From NCBI RefSeq assembly GCF_008831285.2, contig NC_045147.1, forward strand, positions 9,456,334 to 9,520,333: a stretch of 64,000 nucleotides of DNA. The letters run 5' to 3'. Positions 51,205-60,980 of this stretch are shown here, piece after piece. Below the pieces are notes generated by a model that saw only the letters and a list, made by a program, of their open reading frames with translations, was not told where the DNA came from and ran no database searches. The DNA is from Nymphaea colorata (Eukaryota > Streptophyta > Magnoliopsida > Nymphaeales > Nymphaeaceae). Within the stretch, counting starts at the first letter, position 1. The number at the start of each line of letters is the position of its first letter. Position numbers and translations under genes: made by a program.

Positions 51205-51735
51205 CTAAATTGAGCTCAACAGCTGTTTAAAGAGTGTAGGAAGTACTAAAAATGAGTCCTAAAACATTTGGAATTGAATGGAACTCAAACCAAACTAAAT
51301 GAATATAGATTTATATATGACGAATATGATCCTAACTCGAATGCAGCTAAATCCATTAGGTTGAGCTCAAAGTCAGTTGAAACCCCTGAAGACAATAAAG
51401 GGTGTGAGATCAAGAGCCTTTAGAACTGAATTAAACTCAAACTAGCATGAATGAACTCAAACTAAACTAAGGGAAGATAGATTTATATATAATAAACATT
51501 ATCACAACTTGGTTTTTGCCTACTCATCAGGTTGAGATCAAAATCATCTCAAACCCCCTAAAAACAAGACAAAGTCTGAGCTCATGGTCCTTTAGAACTA
51601 AATTGAACTCAAACAGGGATGAAACTCAAACCGAGTAAGGAAAAATAAATTTATGTGATGAACATTATCCCTGTTCAGTTTCATCTCATTACATCGAGTT
51701 AAGCTCAAATTAAGTTCGAACCCTTAAATGTAGGA
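51205..51735. repeat. Degenerate tandem repeat, period about 170 bp
   Basis: About three units starting (G)TTGAGCTCAA or a close variant near 51208, 51361, 51530 and 51697. Each unit carries TTTAGAACT(G/A)AATT(A/G)AACTCAAAC and a GATTTATATATGA/AATAAATTTATGTGATGA-like block. Copies diverge substantially. Confidence 0.6.
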
Positions 51736-52929
51736 GAGTGAGTGACCAAGTGGAAGCGTACGAGTTACTATAGGATTGAAATTTGGGCTTGGTAACTCAA
51801 AGTAAGTGAAATAATACTTTATTTCCACTAATGTAAACTTATCCTAAACTTGGTTCGACTTAAGGATATATGGTCGAACTAAAATTTGTAGTTTTAGATT
51901 TCAATAAGCTGATTTGGCTTAGGGTGAATTGACTTGAGCTGGTCAAAAGAATTGGTGAGCTGATTTCAATTATCCTTAGATACTTGTAGAGCTAAGAATC
52001 ACCCCATTTGAGTTTTTTCTAAATCATTGTCAAAATAATCAATTAGCATGATGGTAAATTTTGGGATGCTTATACTTGGGAGATTTTTCCTAATTGTTCA
52101 AGTGTTAGGCAATTCTTTGAGTTCTTGTGTAAAATTCCCGATTTTGGGATAAAAACATGATAGGTCATAGGGGCTAAATAGTCTTTCTTACTATGCCAAC
52201 AACCTAGATGATTTGGGTCTAGGTCCTTGGTTCTGATATGAAGTTCTTAAGAGTTCGGCTCTGATAAATGGCCCCATATGTTGAAATTCTGTTTTGGAAA
52301 CTAGTTTGAAATCCATTGTAAAGGGCAAGAATGATCATTTTGACCTACGAAAAATTTGGTATGTCTACAGCCACCGATGGTGAGATCGAAGGCATTCTGA
52401 CAGCCTCCTTTGCAATGTTGGTGGAGTGGGTGCATTGATTGAGCATCCCTTTGCTGCATTCTTCCTATGTATTTTCTAGAGTTAGCTATCATGAGTACTT
52501 GCTTAGGCTATTTTGAAAGAGAATAATAGTTAACTAAATAAGAGATGGGATATTATCTTGGCCAATATGAAACAATCATAGCTGGTCTAGTTTAGTTAGG
52601 TGTGTGTTTGCACTTTCGACCTAGGCTACGCATACACATGCTTGAGTGAGGCTTAGAGGCAATTGAGGAATTCTACGTTTGGGGTTTTGCACTATCCTAT
52701 ATGGCTGGGAACCATGGATTGTAAATCTTTAAATAATTACTCATTTACAAATGTTTGAATTTATGAATGAGAAAACCCAATCTTGATGAATTGCATCTTT
52801 TGAGGTGTGGCTATGAAGAATGAGAGTTGGTCAGAAAAAAACCAATTTCTCAATGGCAGTAATGGATGACATCAAAATGATTCTAGGCATAGAGCAACTT
52901 AGTTTGGCAAAGATGGTCCCAATGCCGCA
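51736..52929. other. Unassigned DNA upstream of the gypsy fragment
   Basis: No gene recognised; it may be part of the same decayed gypsy element or its LTR, but I could not pair any ends. Confidence 0.4.
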
Positions 52930-53895
52930 TCTATGAGCTATTTGCATCTTGGATGAAAGGCCCCCTTACATGGTTCTGACATTAGTAGTGAAGAAATATA
53001 AAATCAAGGCTATGATGTTGTCTGCTAATCAATTAAAGAAAGATTTGAAGCAGGAGGATGAAACATACTTGATAGCAATCAGGGAAGTGTCTGATGATTC
53101 TCCTGCTTTGGTTTCAGAGGCATTTGTTCTTATCTTGAAAGAATTCATAGAAATGGTGCCCACAGAACTTCCTACACGTCTGCTACCTTGATGTGAAGTG
53201 GACTACATCATCAAATTGGTTCCCAGTACAAAACCACCTATCACGGTGCCTACCATACCTTTGCTGACAACAATATAACTAGGAACTCGTAGGCTCCATA
53301 ACAAGTGATGCAAGTGATTTTTGGTTCATCCCCTTCTACAATATGAACTTGCCAGTAAGTTGAATGAAAGTCCAACTTAAAGAATACATGTGATCCGTCC
53401 AGCTCATTAAAGAGATTTTCTACCGGTATCTAGACATGTTCATGGTAGTCTATCTCCATGACATTGTGCTATTCAACAACTTGGAAGAGTATGTGGGAAT
53501 GATCACTATGTGAAGAGGGAGAAGTGCCTCTTTGGTTGAGGAAAAAGCAGTTTTTTTGGCTGTGCTCAGGCATGGTCAGTTGTGGAAGGATACAGAGAAA
53601 GTGAAGGGCATCCAGAAGTAGAACCTACCAACTAAAGTTCAAAAGTTGCAATCCTTTCTTCGGTTGGAAAACTATTATCGGCAGTTCATTAAGGAGAATC
53701 TGTAATTGTTGTGGCCCTCACTAATTTGCTAAGAAAGAATCAAACATGAGCCCAGCAGAGCCAGCTCAAGTTGCTTTTGATAAGCTAAAGAAGGCCCATA
53801 CATAGGAACTTGTACTAAAGCTGCTTGACCACTCGAAGTCATTCGAAGTCCACACTGATGCCTTTGATTTTGCTATCGGTGGGGTGTTAAATTTT
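52930..53895 (+). pseudogene. Ty3/gypsy pol fragment (protease-RT linker, RT, RNase H start)
   Basis: The open piece 52949-53191 ends ILKEFIEMVPTELPTRLLP, the usual gypsy sequence before RT, and continues after a stop as CEVDYIIKLVPSTKPP. RT pieces follow: FLDMFMVVYLHDIVLFNNLEEYV at about 53434-53502 (the YxDD box reads YLHD), VKREKCLFG at about 53512, a FLRWLENYYRQF-like motif at about 53656 spread over frames, and the RNase H start SKSFEVHTDAFDFAIGGVL at about 53836-53890. Stops, frame changes and deletions are frequent, and no LTRs could be paired. Confidence 0.8.
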
Positions 53896-55086
53896 GTTTG
53901 GCTTTGGAAATCTATAGATCTGTATAACTAGAAATTATATTGATGGTCTATAATAGCTAAGTGTTTCTCTACACTAGTTTGTTTTCCTAATTTTTCATCA
54001 AATTTTAAGCCGGTTTGGTCCTACACTTGGTCGTTGTTGTCTCAAAGTTTGTTTTCTGTAACTTTAAAATTGCAAAAACTGGATCCTAAAAATTGTCTAA
54101 CTTGTGAATAACTTTTATTTGAATAACTATGATTCACATTCTATAATTACCACATCTTAGGTCTTAGCCTGACTCAGACAAAAATAAAAAATACTATTCA
54201 GTGTACTCAAAAAGTCAGTTTTTCTAAAAACATCAGACATGAATATTAAAGAAGCAATGTTGAAACGAGCTCCAGACATAAATAGGAATCAAGTCGTCAA
54301 GTGAGTGAAGTGATAAGTTTAGTGAATTTATAGATTTAAATCATGCTTCACCATGGATAATGCAAGTGAAATCGAGCTGGAAGAACTTAGATCCACTCAT
54401 GAGGAAAATTCCTCAAGCTCATTAGAGCTGACATGACAGAATTGCGGTGAAATTGATATCAAACATAAGAAATGAAGTAACTGACATGGGGGGAATGACC
54501 TCCTTGCACCTTGGAAGCTCAATTGAACTAAATTTGGGATGATCTAATTGATTAACATATCCTAAACTCGGTTTGAGTTGGTGATGGAAAACAAAGCTGA
54601 AAATTTACAATTTCTGGTGAAATGGGGCCCACCAGGCTAAATGAAACTTCTTTCAGTCAAACTGAGCAAGACAAAACAACAATAAGCTAAAAACAAATGT
54701 ATGGGACTTATCCTAAGTCTACAGATGGTATGGTTGAGATCAATTGCCTAAGTTGGTTGATTTTCAAGGTTTTTCTAGGGTTTAAGGGCACAATGGTAAA
54801 ATGGCAATAGGGTAGTCCCAGGAAATCAGGATTTTTCCTATGTTCCTATGTATCAGACAGTTTATCAAGGCTAGGATAGGGTACCCTAGGGTGACCTTGG
54901 GTTGATGACCTCACCAGACAAGGACCTGCTCATCAGGGGTAAAATGATAATTTCAACTAGTAGAAAATTTGGTGTTAAGAGAAAGCCAACCGACCTAGAA
55001 TTAGTTGGTAACTCAAGGGTTGCTTCACAAGTCAATTATGTAAACGAAATTTGTGTAATAAATTTTTGAAAAAAGAAACCTAACCA
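53896..55086. other. Unassigned intergenic DNA
   Basis: No gene recognised. Confidence 0.45.
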
Positions 55087-55201
55087 GGCAATAAGAACAA
55101 TACCAAACTGTTCCATGAAACACTATAACATATTATTCCATAAATCTATCCTAATTTTTAAGACAGATGCATAGAAAAGTTTGTTGTTATTCTTACTGCC
55201 A
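55087..55201. mobile_element. Palindromic MITE, same family as 17811-17975
   Basis: The left arm GGCAATAAGAACAATACCAAACT pairs imperfectly with the right arm AAGTTTGTTGTTATTCTTACTGCC. The centre (ATAAATCTATCCTAATTTTTAAGACAGAT) is itself palindromic. The arms fold back, as in the element at 17811-17975. Confidence 0.45.
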
Positions 55202-55250
55202 AACAGCTGTTTAGTGTTGCTAAAATGGAAGGCTGCAAGCAAATAATTAT

Positions 55251-55552
55251 GTGAAAGTCTTCCGGTCAGTATCCACTAGCCAGCCCCAAGTACGACGTTG
55301 CCAAGATGCATGCAGCTACTTGAGCATAAAAGGTGAGGGAGATCCTGCTCCTGTTCACCATGGTTTTGCAGTATGCCTAGATCAGAAGTTCACATCGAGG
55401 TTGTCAAGTTTTGGTATGACGAGAATTGCAGGCCAGGTGTATTCATACAGTCAGGAATCCGACAGTCTTGAATTGCCCGAATAAATGTTATTGGCATTCA
55501 AGAGGCCGTCATCTTGGCATCCTACACTCCAGCAGAACCCAATATGGGCAGG
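55251..55552 (+). other. Possible gene fragment, unrecognised
   Basis: A 77-codon frame (55251-55484) of higher GC than its surroundings, reading HHGFAVCLDQKFTSRLSSFG in the middle. After its stop a second frame runs to a GT-type site at 55553. I do not recognise a family and found no partner exon. It could be a captured host fragment or chance. Confidence 0.2.
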
Positions 55553-55590
55553 TAAGTATGTAAAATCAGCATTACTTATCTCCGACTCCA

Positions 55591-55655
55591 ATGTGGATTT
55601 CTTTACTGTACACCGAAAAAAGGATATTGGTTTCTTTACTGTACACAGGAAAAAG
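55591..55655. repeat. 31-bp tandem duplication
   Basis: TTTCTTTACTGTACAC is repeated with a 31-bp spacing, each followed by a GAAAAAAGG/GGAAAAAGG block. Confidence 0.75.
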
Positions 55656-57058
55656 GTGCACCACTGCCAAAACCATGGAAGTCCGACTACTACATGCATC
55701 ATTGTAACCATCACCCATCATTTGGATTCACACCTATGATTATGCTCAAACACGACAAACCATAACATGCCAAGGAATAGAAATCTCGCTACCATGCAAA
55801 TGGCTGAAATAACAACATAATACTTGGTAGATTTGCTGTCACTTTTTCGAAATAAACATCGAAATAAACACCATACCATAACATGGGGAGGTCGACAGAA
55901 CACTCTTCTGGTAATAGCTACCGTACAACTGCTTTAAGCACTGGTGGACAAGTGTTTTAAGCACCTTGTTTCACCATAAAATGAAAAACGCCCCAAACTT
56001 CATCAAAATTTTATGAAAGTAGAAGCAAAATACAGTTCTTAATTGGAGAGCGAGTTCCCTAATTTCTTGCCAAATATTCGTTTTAGAATTCTCTCACTTA
56101 AACTGCCCGCGGTGTATATTTTGAGATGAAGAGACCCACATACACTTATTTGGCGTCAGGCATATACTACATACGTATTCCTTGTTAACGATAAAACGTT
56201 CTTTGAAAAAACCCCTCCATCTCATTTCCCATTCAGCGGACAAACCCAAGTCAAGATTTGACGACCTCAAGGCTGTGCTTGTTAAATGCAAATCATGAAT
56301 CTGCAGTGACATGAGAACACCAAAGATCACAAATTCATGGATTTAACAAATTCATGGATTTAAGGTCAGACCTCCCCCATCGGACCTTAATGTATGGCTT
56401 TATTGTATATAGCATGGGTTTAAGATCCATGCTATTGAGATATTATGTCTGTTTAAACTAGAGATCTTATATAGCACAACTTTTAAAGTAGCCTCGGATC
56501 TCAGATTCAAGGCTACCAAGCATGAACATAAATACTTTATAAACAGTACGACGTTAATCAAAGAGGGAAATTTGGACGAATCTAAATAATAAAGCCCCAT
56601 TTTGCTGACATAGTAAAAAACTGGTTTTATAAACAACCTTGTTTTTACCTCAATATCTGCTTTTAGCAAACGGTGTTTATCAACAACCAGGTTGTTAACG
56701 TCCTAGGATGATACTTCTCGACCCAATAAGCTGATCCTCCCCAGTTTTTTCTGAACTAAAGTATGGTTCAAACAAGGTTTTACGAAACCCAGTTGGACTG
56801 TCATCCAAACAACCCACTAAATAGGTTTTAGATAGAAAACCTGGTTAAGATTGAAAACCAAGTCTAAAATTTGGTTTCCACAGGCCCCAGGAGTAGGTTC
56901 CAATCTTCACCTGAATGGCATTTCCTCCTCCATCTATCATTGCCATGGTTGAGTATTTTGCTAGAACAACAAATCATCTTATGTCACAACTTCTATGCAT
57001 TTAATACCAGAAATTTTCTTACACATTTCTGCAGTGCAGCAGTCTTCTAATTGTCAAT
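55656..57058. other. Intergenic DNA and 3' flank of the zinc-ribbon gene
   Basis: No gene recognised. A small inverted pair TTAAGGTC...GACCTTAA occurs at about 56359-56389. The 3' UTR of the minus-strand zinc-ribbon gene should occupy the right-hand end. Confidence 0.45.
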
Positions 57059-58228
57059 CTAATCAAACTGCTGGCGCAACTGCATCTCTGTCTCACTTTT
57101 CCATGTTGCATGACTTGACTGGCCCTTCATTCGTTTGCTTTTCTCTTTATCCTTTATTGTTGACCTCTTCCTTTCAGTTTCCTTCTCAGGGTTAGGTGGC
57201 TGGTCACCACATATTGGGCACACAACACCTCGTGCACTGGTATACGTTTTTGGAACTCCACACTGCAAGCACATTCTACAAAAAGGAGATTCAAGAAGTA
57301 CCATACTTTCAAAATCAGAAACCATTTATTGTCAATGCAATAGGGTGAAATATGTAATCTATCAAAGGTTCAAAGTTCAAACTAAGAAAGGTTTAAGGCA
57401 GAATGACCAGAGAAAAATTAAAATAAACAGGCCCAATGTCTTTCTAGACCAGAAGTAAAGAATCAATGAAGAGCACCAATTGCATTCAGAAACAGAACTA
57501 GAACATGATCAAGGGGCTTTGATAGTCACAGAAATCAGAAAATTACAGTCCACTGAAACTAATGACTTGAAATTTTTCAGTTAAGATTTTCCTTTAGTTT
57601 TTCCATTTGCAGAGTTAGGATGCAATAGAATGATAATAAGGATGGAAATGTCCCCTGGGAGATCCTTGAAACAGGCAAAACCCACTTATTTCAAAAAGGT
57701 AAGTACAAGTAGTCTAACAATTGTGTTTGGCCTACAAGATTATTGTTGGGTTATTTTATATGGAGCATGTCTGGGGAATCCATGGTCAACTAAAGGCTTA
57801 TGACCATAGACTTTTATAACACTCTCATTCAAAGCTCAAATCAGCACTGTTTAGTAAAAAGTTCTACACTCCAAAGATGCTTTCATTTGTATGGATTTCA
57901 TATTCGTGTGGTTTACCAGCATAAATATGCTTAAAAAATATTCATGGGAAGGACGTGTGTTTGTGCATCGCTGCACACCTATGTCCATGTGCCGCAAAAG
58001 AGTAATCAACAATCGATAGCAATTAAATGGTAAAAAGAAATTGTATATGCAAATAAAGGTACCTCAGAAGGTCTGCCGCATCCTGTGGTCCAGGCAAAGT
58101 AACACCATGCTTTTGCTTCCCCTCTCCAGTTGCAGACTTTGTTGACAAATGTGCTGCTAAGCTGTCAAGATCATTTCTTACTCTTTCATGGAAACCAACC
58201 AACTGGGCTTTGGCTTCAACAACACCAC
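57059..58228 (-). CDS. Partial gene: small zinc-ribbon (CxxC-x16-CxxC) protein, last two exons
   Basis: Two minus-strand exons join in frame: 58228-58063 (acceptor TTTTAG, donor CTGAG/GTACC) and 57275-57059 (acceptor TTTTGTAG, stop TAG), phase 2 at the junction. The joined part is 126 complete codons plus a split first codon. Exon 1 piece: GVVEAKAQLVGFHERVRNDL, then a linker and GPQDAADLL. The junction and exon 2 start supply MCLQCGVPKTYTSARGVVCPICG, two CxxC pairs separated by 16 residues, as in a zinc ribbon. The C-terminal part is a Lys/Glu-rich charged tail (KETERKRSTIKDKEKSKRMKG). Codon regularity and matching splice phases argue for a real host gene. The first exon(s) were not found between 58229 and 59300. 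I do not recognise the family and give no function; two CxxC pairs could equally be structural. Confidence 0.7.
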
Positions 58229-59650
58229 CTAAAACCATTACAAAATATTCAAAACTATCATTTTCATTTTCAGACTAAGAAATTACAAAAAATAGTTTTC
58301 AACAAAATAAAACAATACTCTTAGCATTAGAAAATGTTTCAGGTTACATACTTTTCTTGGCAATGATAATAAATCAAAAGGAACAGAAAAAGATTCTAAG
58401 TGACATGATATTGTCAGCTTCTTGCTTAAAATAGCAATGCATCATTTAGTTCAATAATTAGCACTTAGCAAAATAAATCAATATAAAACATGTTTGTTAC
58501 ATTAACATTTGAACCTTTTGCTGGTAAAGCAAAACATATAGCGACTTATTTCAGCAGAACCCATAGATCCGAACCTCTCAGCTTATTGAATGGGAAGGCC
58601 TCGAGCACTGAAACAAAATTAGGATTTGGCGTTAGAAGATACTGCCAGGACCTTTTGGTGATACTTTCTAGCAAATTACCAACATAATAATCATTTGAGC
58701 TTTAACCATTTCAGGCAAGTCACCTGCGTACGTCATTTAGGCGCCCGCACTCACATCGAAGCGACACTAGTGAGGGTGTGGATTCGTCTAGGACATAGTC
58801 ATAAATTTTATTTTAGTATTTTAAACAGCGATATTTTCTCAGGTATAATATAGCATTCTTCAAAAGGTAAAAATAAAATAAAATGAGAAACTAATAAGAC
58901 TACATCAAAAAATAAGTAGATAAGCAACAAATAAAAATTAATGGAAACAGGCAGTTTGGATTAAAAAAGTAAAAAAAAAATCCTAAAATGAAAAAACTTG
59001 AAAAAGGCGAAAAAACGTGAAAAAACATTTTTTTCTTTTTGACTGATTTATTTTTTGTGTTTTTAACATTTTTTTTTTTAAATGGGGGTTTTTTTTTTAC
59101 TATGGTCTCGGATGCAGCACCGACACGACACCAGGTGAGTCCTGTGCAGTCAGCCGCACGGGATTCAAATTGTCACTTTTTCAACGTGCACTCGAGAGGA
59201 CAGTTTTTTGTTTAACTTAACTTTTAAGTTTTAAAGTTTAAAGTTTAAACCCGAGGGTTTGGAGCGCCACCCACCTCCCTCAACCTCCTCCTTTCCTCGG
59301 CAATTCCTCTGACGATTCCTCTGGCAAGAATCTGGTTTTTCCAGCAGCCCTCCCTCCTTCACTGAATAGCAACATCAATGTTCAATGACAGACAAAAAAT
59401 CCCCGACAGTGAGCAGCAACCGGCAACAATGATTTTTGTGTTTTTTTTTTTTGTTTCTTACGAATGTTTTCATGCTTAATATCATGTTTATTTCATTTTT
59501 TCATGTGTTGGCCTATTTCCTACTGATTTGCCCCAAATTTGGGCATGCTCTTCTGAGTTTTCCACTTTTTCATTGTTGTTATTTGTCTTTCGTTAAGATA
59601 TTTTTATATTCTTTTGCTTCTTTATTACGTATAATGTTAATCTATTTCAG
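58229..59650. other. Upstream of the zinc-ribbon exons; no exon found
   Basis: The acceptor at 58229 demands an upstream exon ending in phase 1, but I see no coding-like minus-strand segment here. Positions 58730-58800 (GCACTCACATCGAAGCGACAC) and 59105-59165 (GGATGCAGCACCGACACGACACC) are short GC-rich islands around an A/T-rich stretch (58805-59105). This suggests an old insertion, but no exact terminal repeats could be set. Confidence 0.4.
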
Positions 59651-59663
59651 TATTTATGTTCAA

Positions 59664-59749
59664 GCCATGCTTTTTCTGTTGAGTTATGCTGTCCCAGCCA
59701 TGCTTTTTCTGTTGAGTTATGCTGTCCCAGCCATGCTTTTTCTGTTGAG
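59664..59749. repeat. 33-bp tandem triplication next to the copia LTR
   Basis: GCCATGCTTTTTCTGTTGAG begins at 59664, 59697 and 59730. The first two units complete with TTATGCTGTCCCA; the third breaks off after TGTTGAG. Copies are identical, indicating a recent origin. Confidence 0.9.
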
Positions 59750-59933
59750 GAATTTTCTTCTTAGTTATACATTAGTTATGTTAAAGAGTGTTTCTGCAAT
59801 ATTAGAAAGTTGAATAATAGTTCTTTAAATATTTTCTTATATTTAGTGGACTGATTTTGTAATTGTTATGTTGCCAACCCTAATCTCGTTTTCCTCTCTC
59901 TCTCTCGTCCCCTTCTTCCTCCAACATTCAACA
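59743..59933 (+). repeat. 5' LTR of a third copia element (left edge uncertain)
   Basis: The right edge is firm: ...ATTCAACA at 59933 is followed by TGGTATCAGAGC (59934-59945), a perfect initiator-tRNA-Met primer-binding site. The left edge is placed at TGTTGAGGAATT (59743), but earlier TGTTGAG or TGTTCAAG words (59677, 59658) are also possible because the triplication blurs the start. The 3' LTR lies beyond the window, so it cannot be checked here. Confidence 0.6.
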
Positions 59934-59945
59934 TGGTATCAGAGC

Positions 59946-60980
59946 TTTAGACCTAGGGCTGTGTGATCTAGGGTTTCACGCCTAGGGTTCCCTTCTCCTC
60001 TCATCTCTTCCGCCAAACTAGGGTTTCACACCTAGGGTTCTTGTTGTTTACAAAACAAGCAAGTTGATTGGTTGGTTGGATAGGGGCTAATCACGTTTTT
60101 AACATGTGAAAACGTGATTAGCACCCTTGTGTTGTTGCTGCTGTCGTGAAGTTGCTGAAAGCTGCTGCCGTTGAAGCTTATCACGTAGCTGAAATGGTGA
60201 ATCAGATTAGACCTTGCTGCAAAATCAAATCTAACTCAAGTGCAGCCGTGGAAGATGTGCAGGCCAAAGAATGTCGAATCTGCTAGGGCAGTCAGATTTG
60301 TTTAGCTGTGTGATGCCTGGTGGATTCTCACAGGCAAAGGTATGTCATGTGGGCAGGTTCAGTCTTTTTCCTGCATCGTTGAAGTGAGACAAGTTTGAAA
60401 TTGTATGGAGTAGGCAGATTTCTGTTTTCTCTCTGCATCGTTGAAGTGAGACAAGTTTTCTCTACTGTCAAACTTGTGCTTGTTTGCTACCTATTATCGA
60501 CATCTGAAAGTGCTGCCTGCTATCCACGTCTGAAAACAGTCCGCCAATTTGTTTTGTGTTTCTGTTCAACCTGATCCTTAAGTGGATCTCGTAGAGGTTA
60601 TTGTTGCTGTAATCAGATTTTGATGTTGACCGTGTGGGGCAGAGTCAATCTACTGCTTGTGGATATAATTTGATGTGAGGAGCAGAATGATCTACAGATC
60701 GTGGATATGAAATCTATAAGTTGAGGTTTCATTAGTTGTGGACTGCTGCTAATCGTAAAGTTCCTGCTTGTGTTGCAGCCATCGGCTGAAATTATTTTGT
60801 TGAGTTGTTGCCTGAGTTAGTGCTTATGTTGCTGCCTGTTTTAGTGAATTTCTGAGTTGATGATTAGAGCCATAAGTGTGTTCCAGATTCTTCTATGCTG
60901 TCGTGCCTTGATTGAAGTTAACTACTGCACCTTATATATACATATTGTGAATACAATTCTGGTTGGAATTTTACTATGGG
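59946..60980 (+). other. Copia leader region without a gag frame
   Basis: Between the primer-binding site and the protease frame there should be a gag of about 300 codons with a CCHC knuckle; none is seen. The sequence is leader-like, with duplicated CTAGGGTTTCACRCCTAGGGTTC at 59970-60040, a perfect 14-bp hairpin at 60086-60122, and duplicated CTGCATCGTTGAAGTGAGACA blocks at about 60372 and 60433. The element is therefore probably non-autonomous for gag. Confidence 0.6.

Noticed and set aside
56359-56389. 8-bp inverted pair TTAAGGTC/GACCTTAA
   Set aside because: Too short and isolated to call a terminator or element.
59436-59813. 125-residue ORF with repeated AMLFLLSYAVP
   Set aside because: The repeat comes from the 33-bp DNA triplication at the LTR edge, and the T-rich context gives a hydrophobic artefact rather than a membrane protein.
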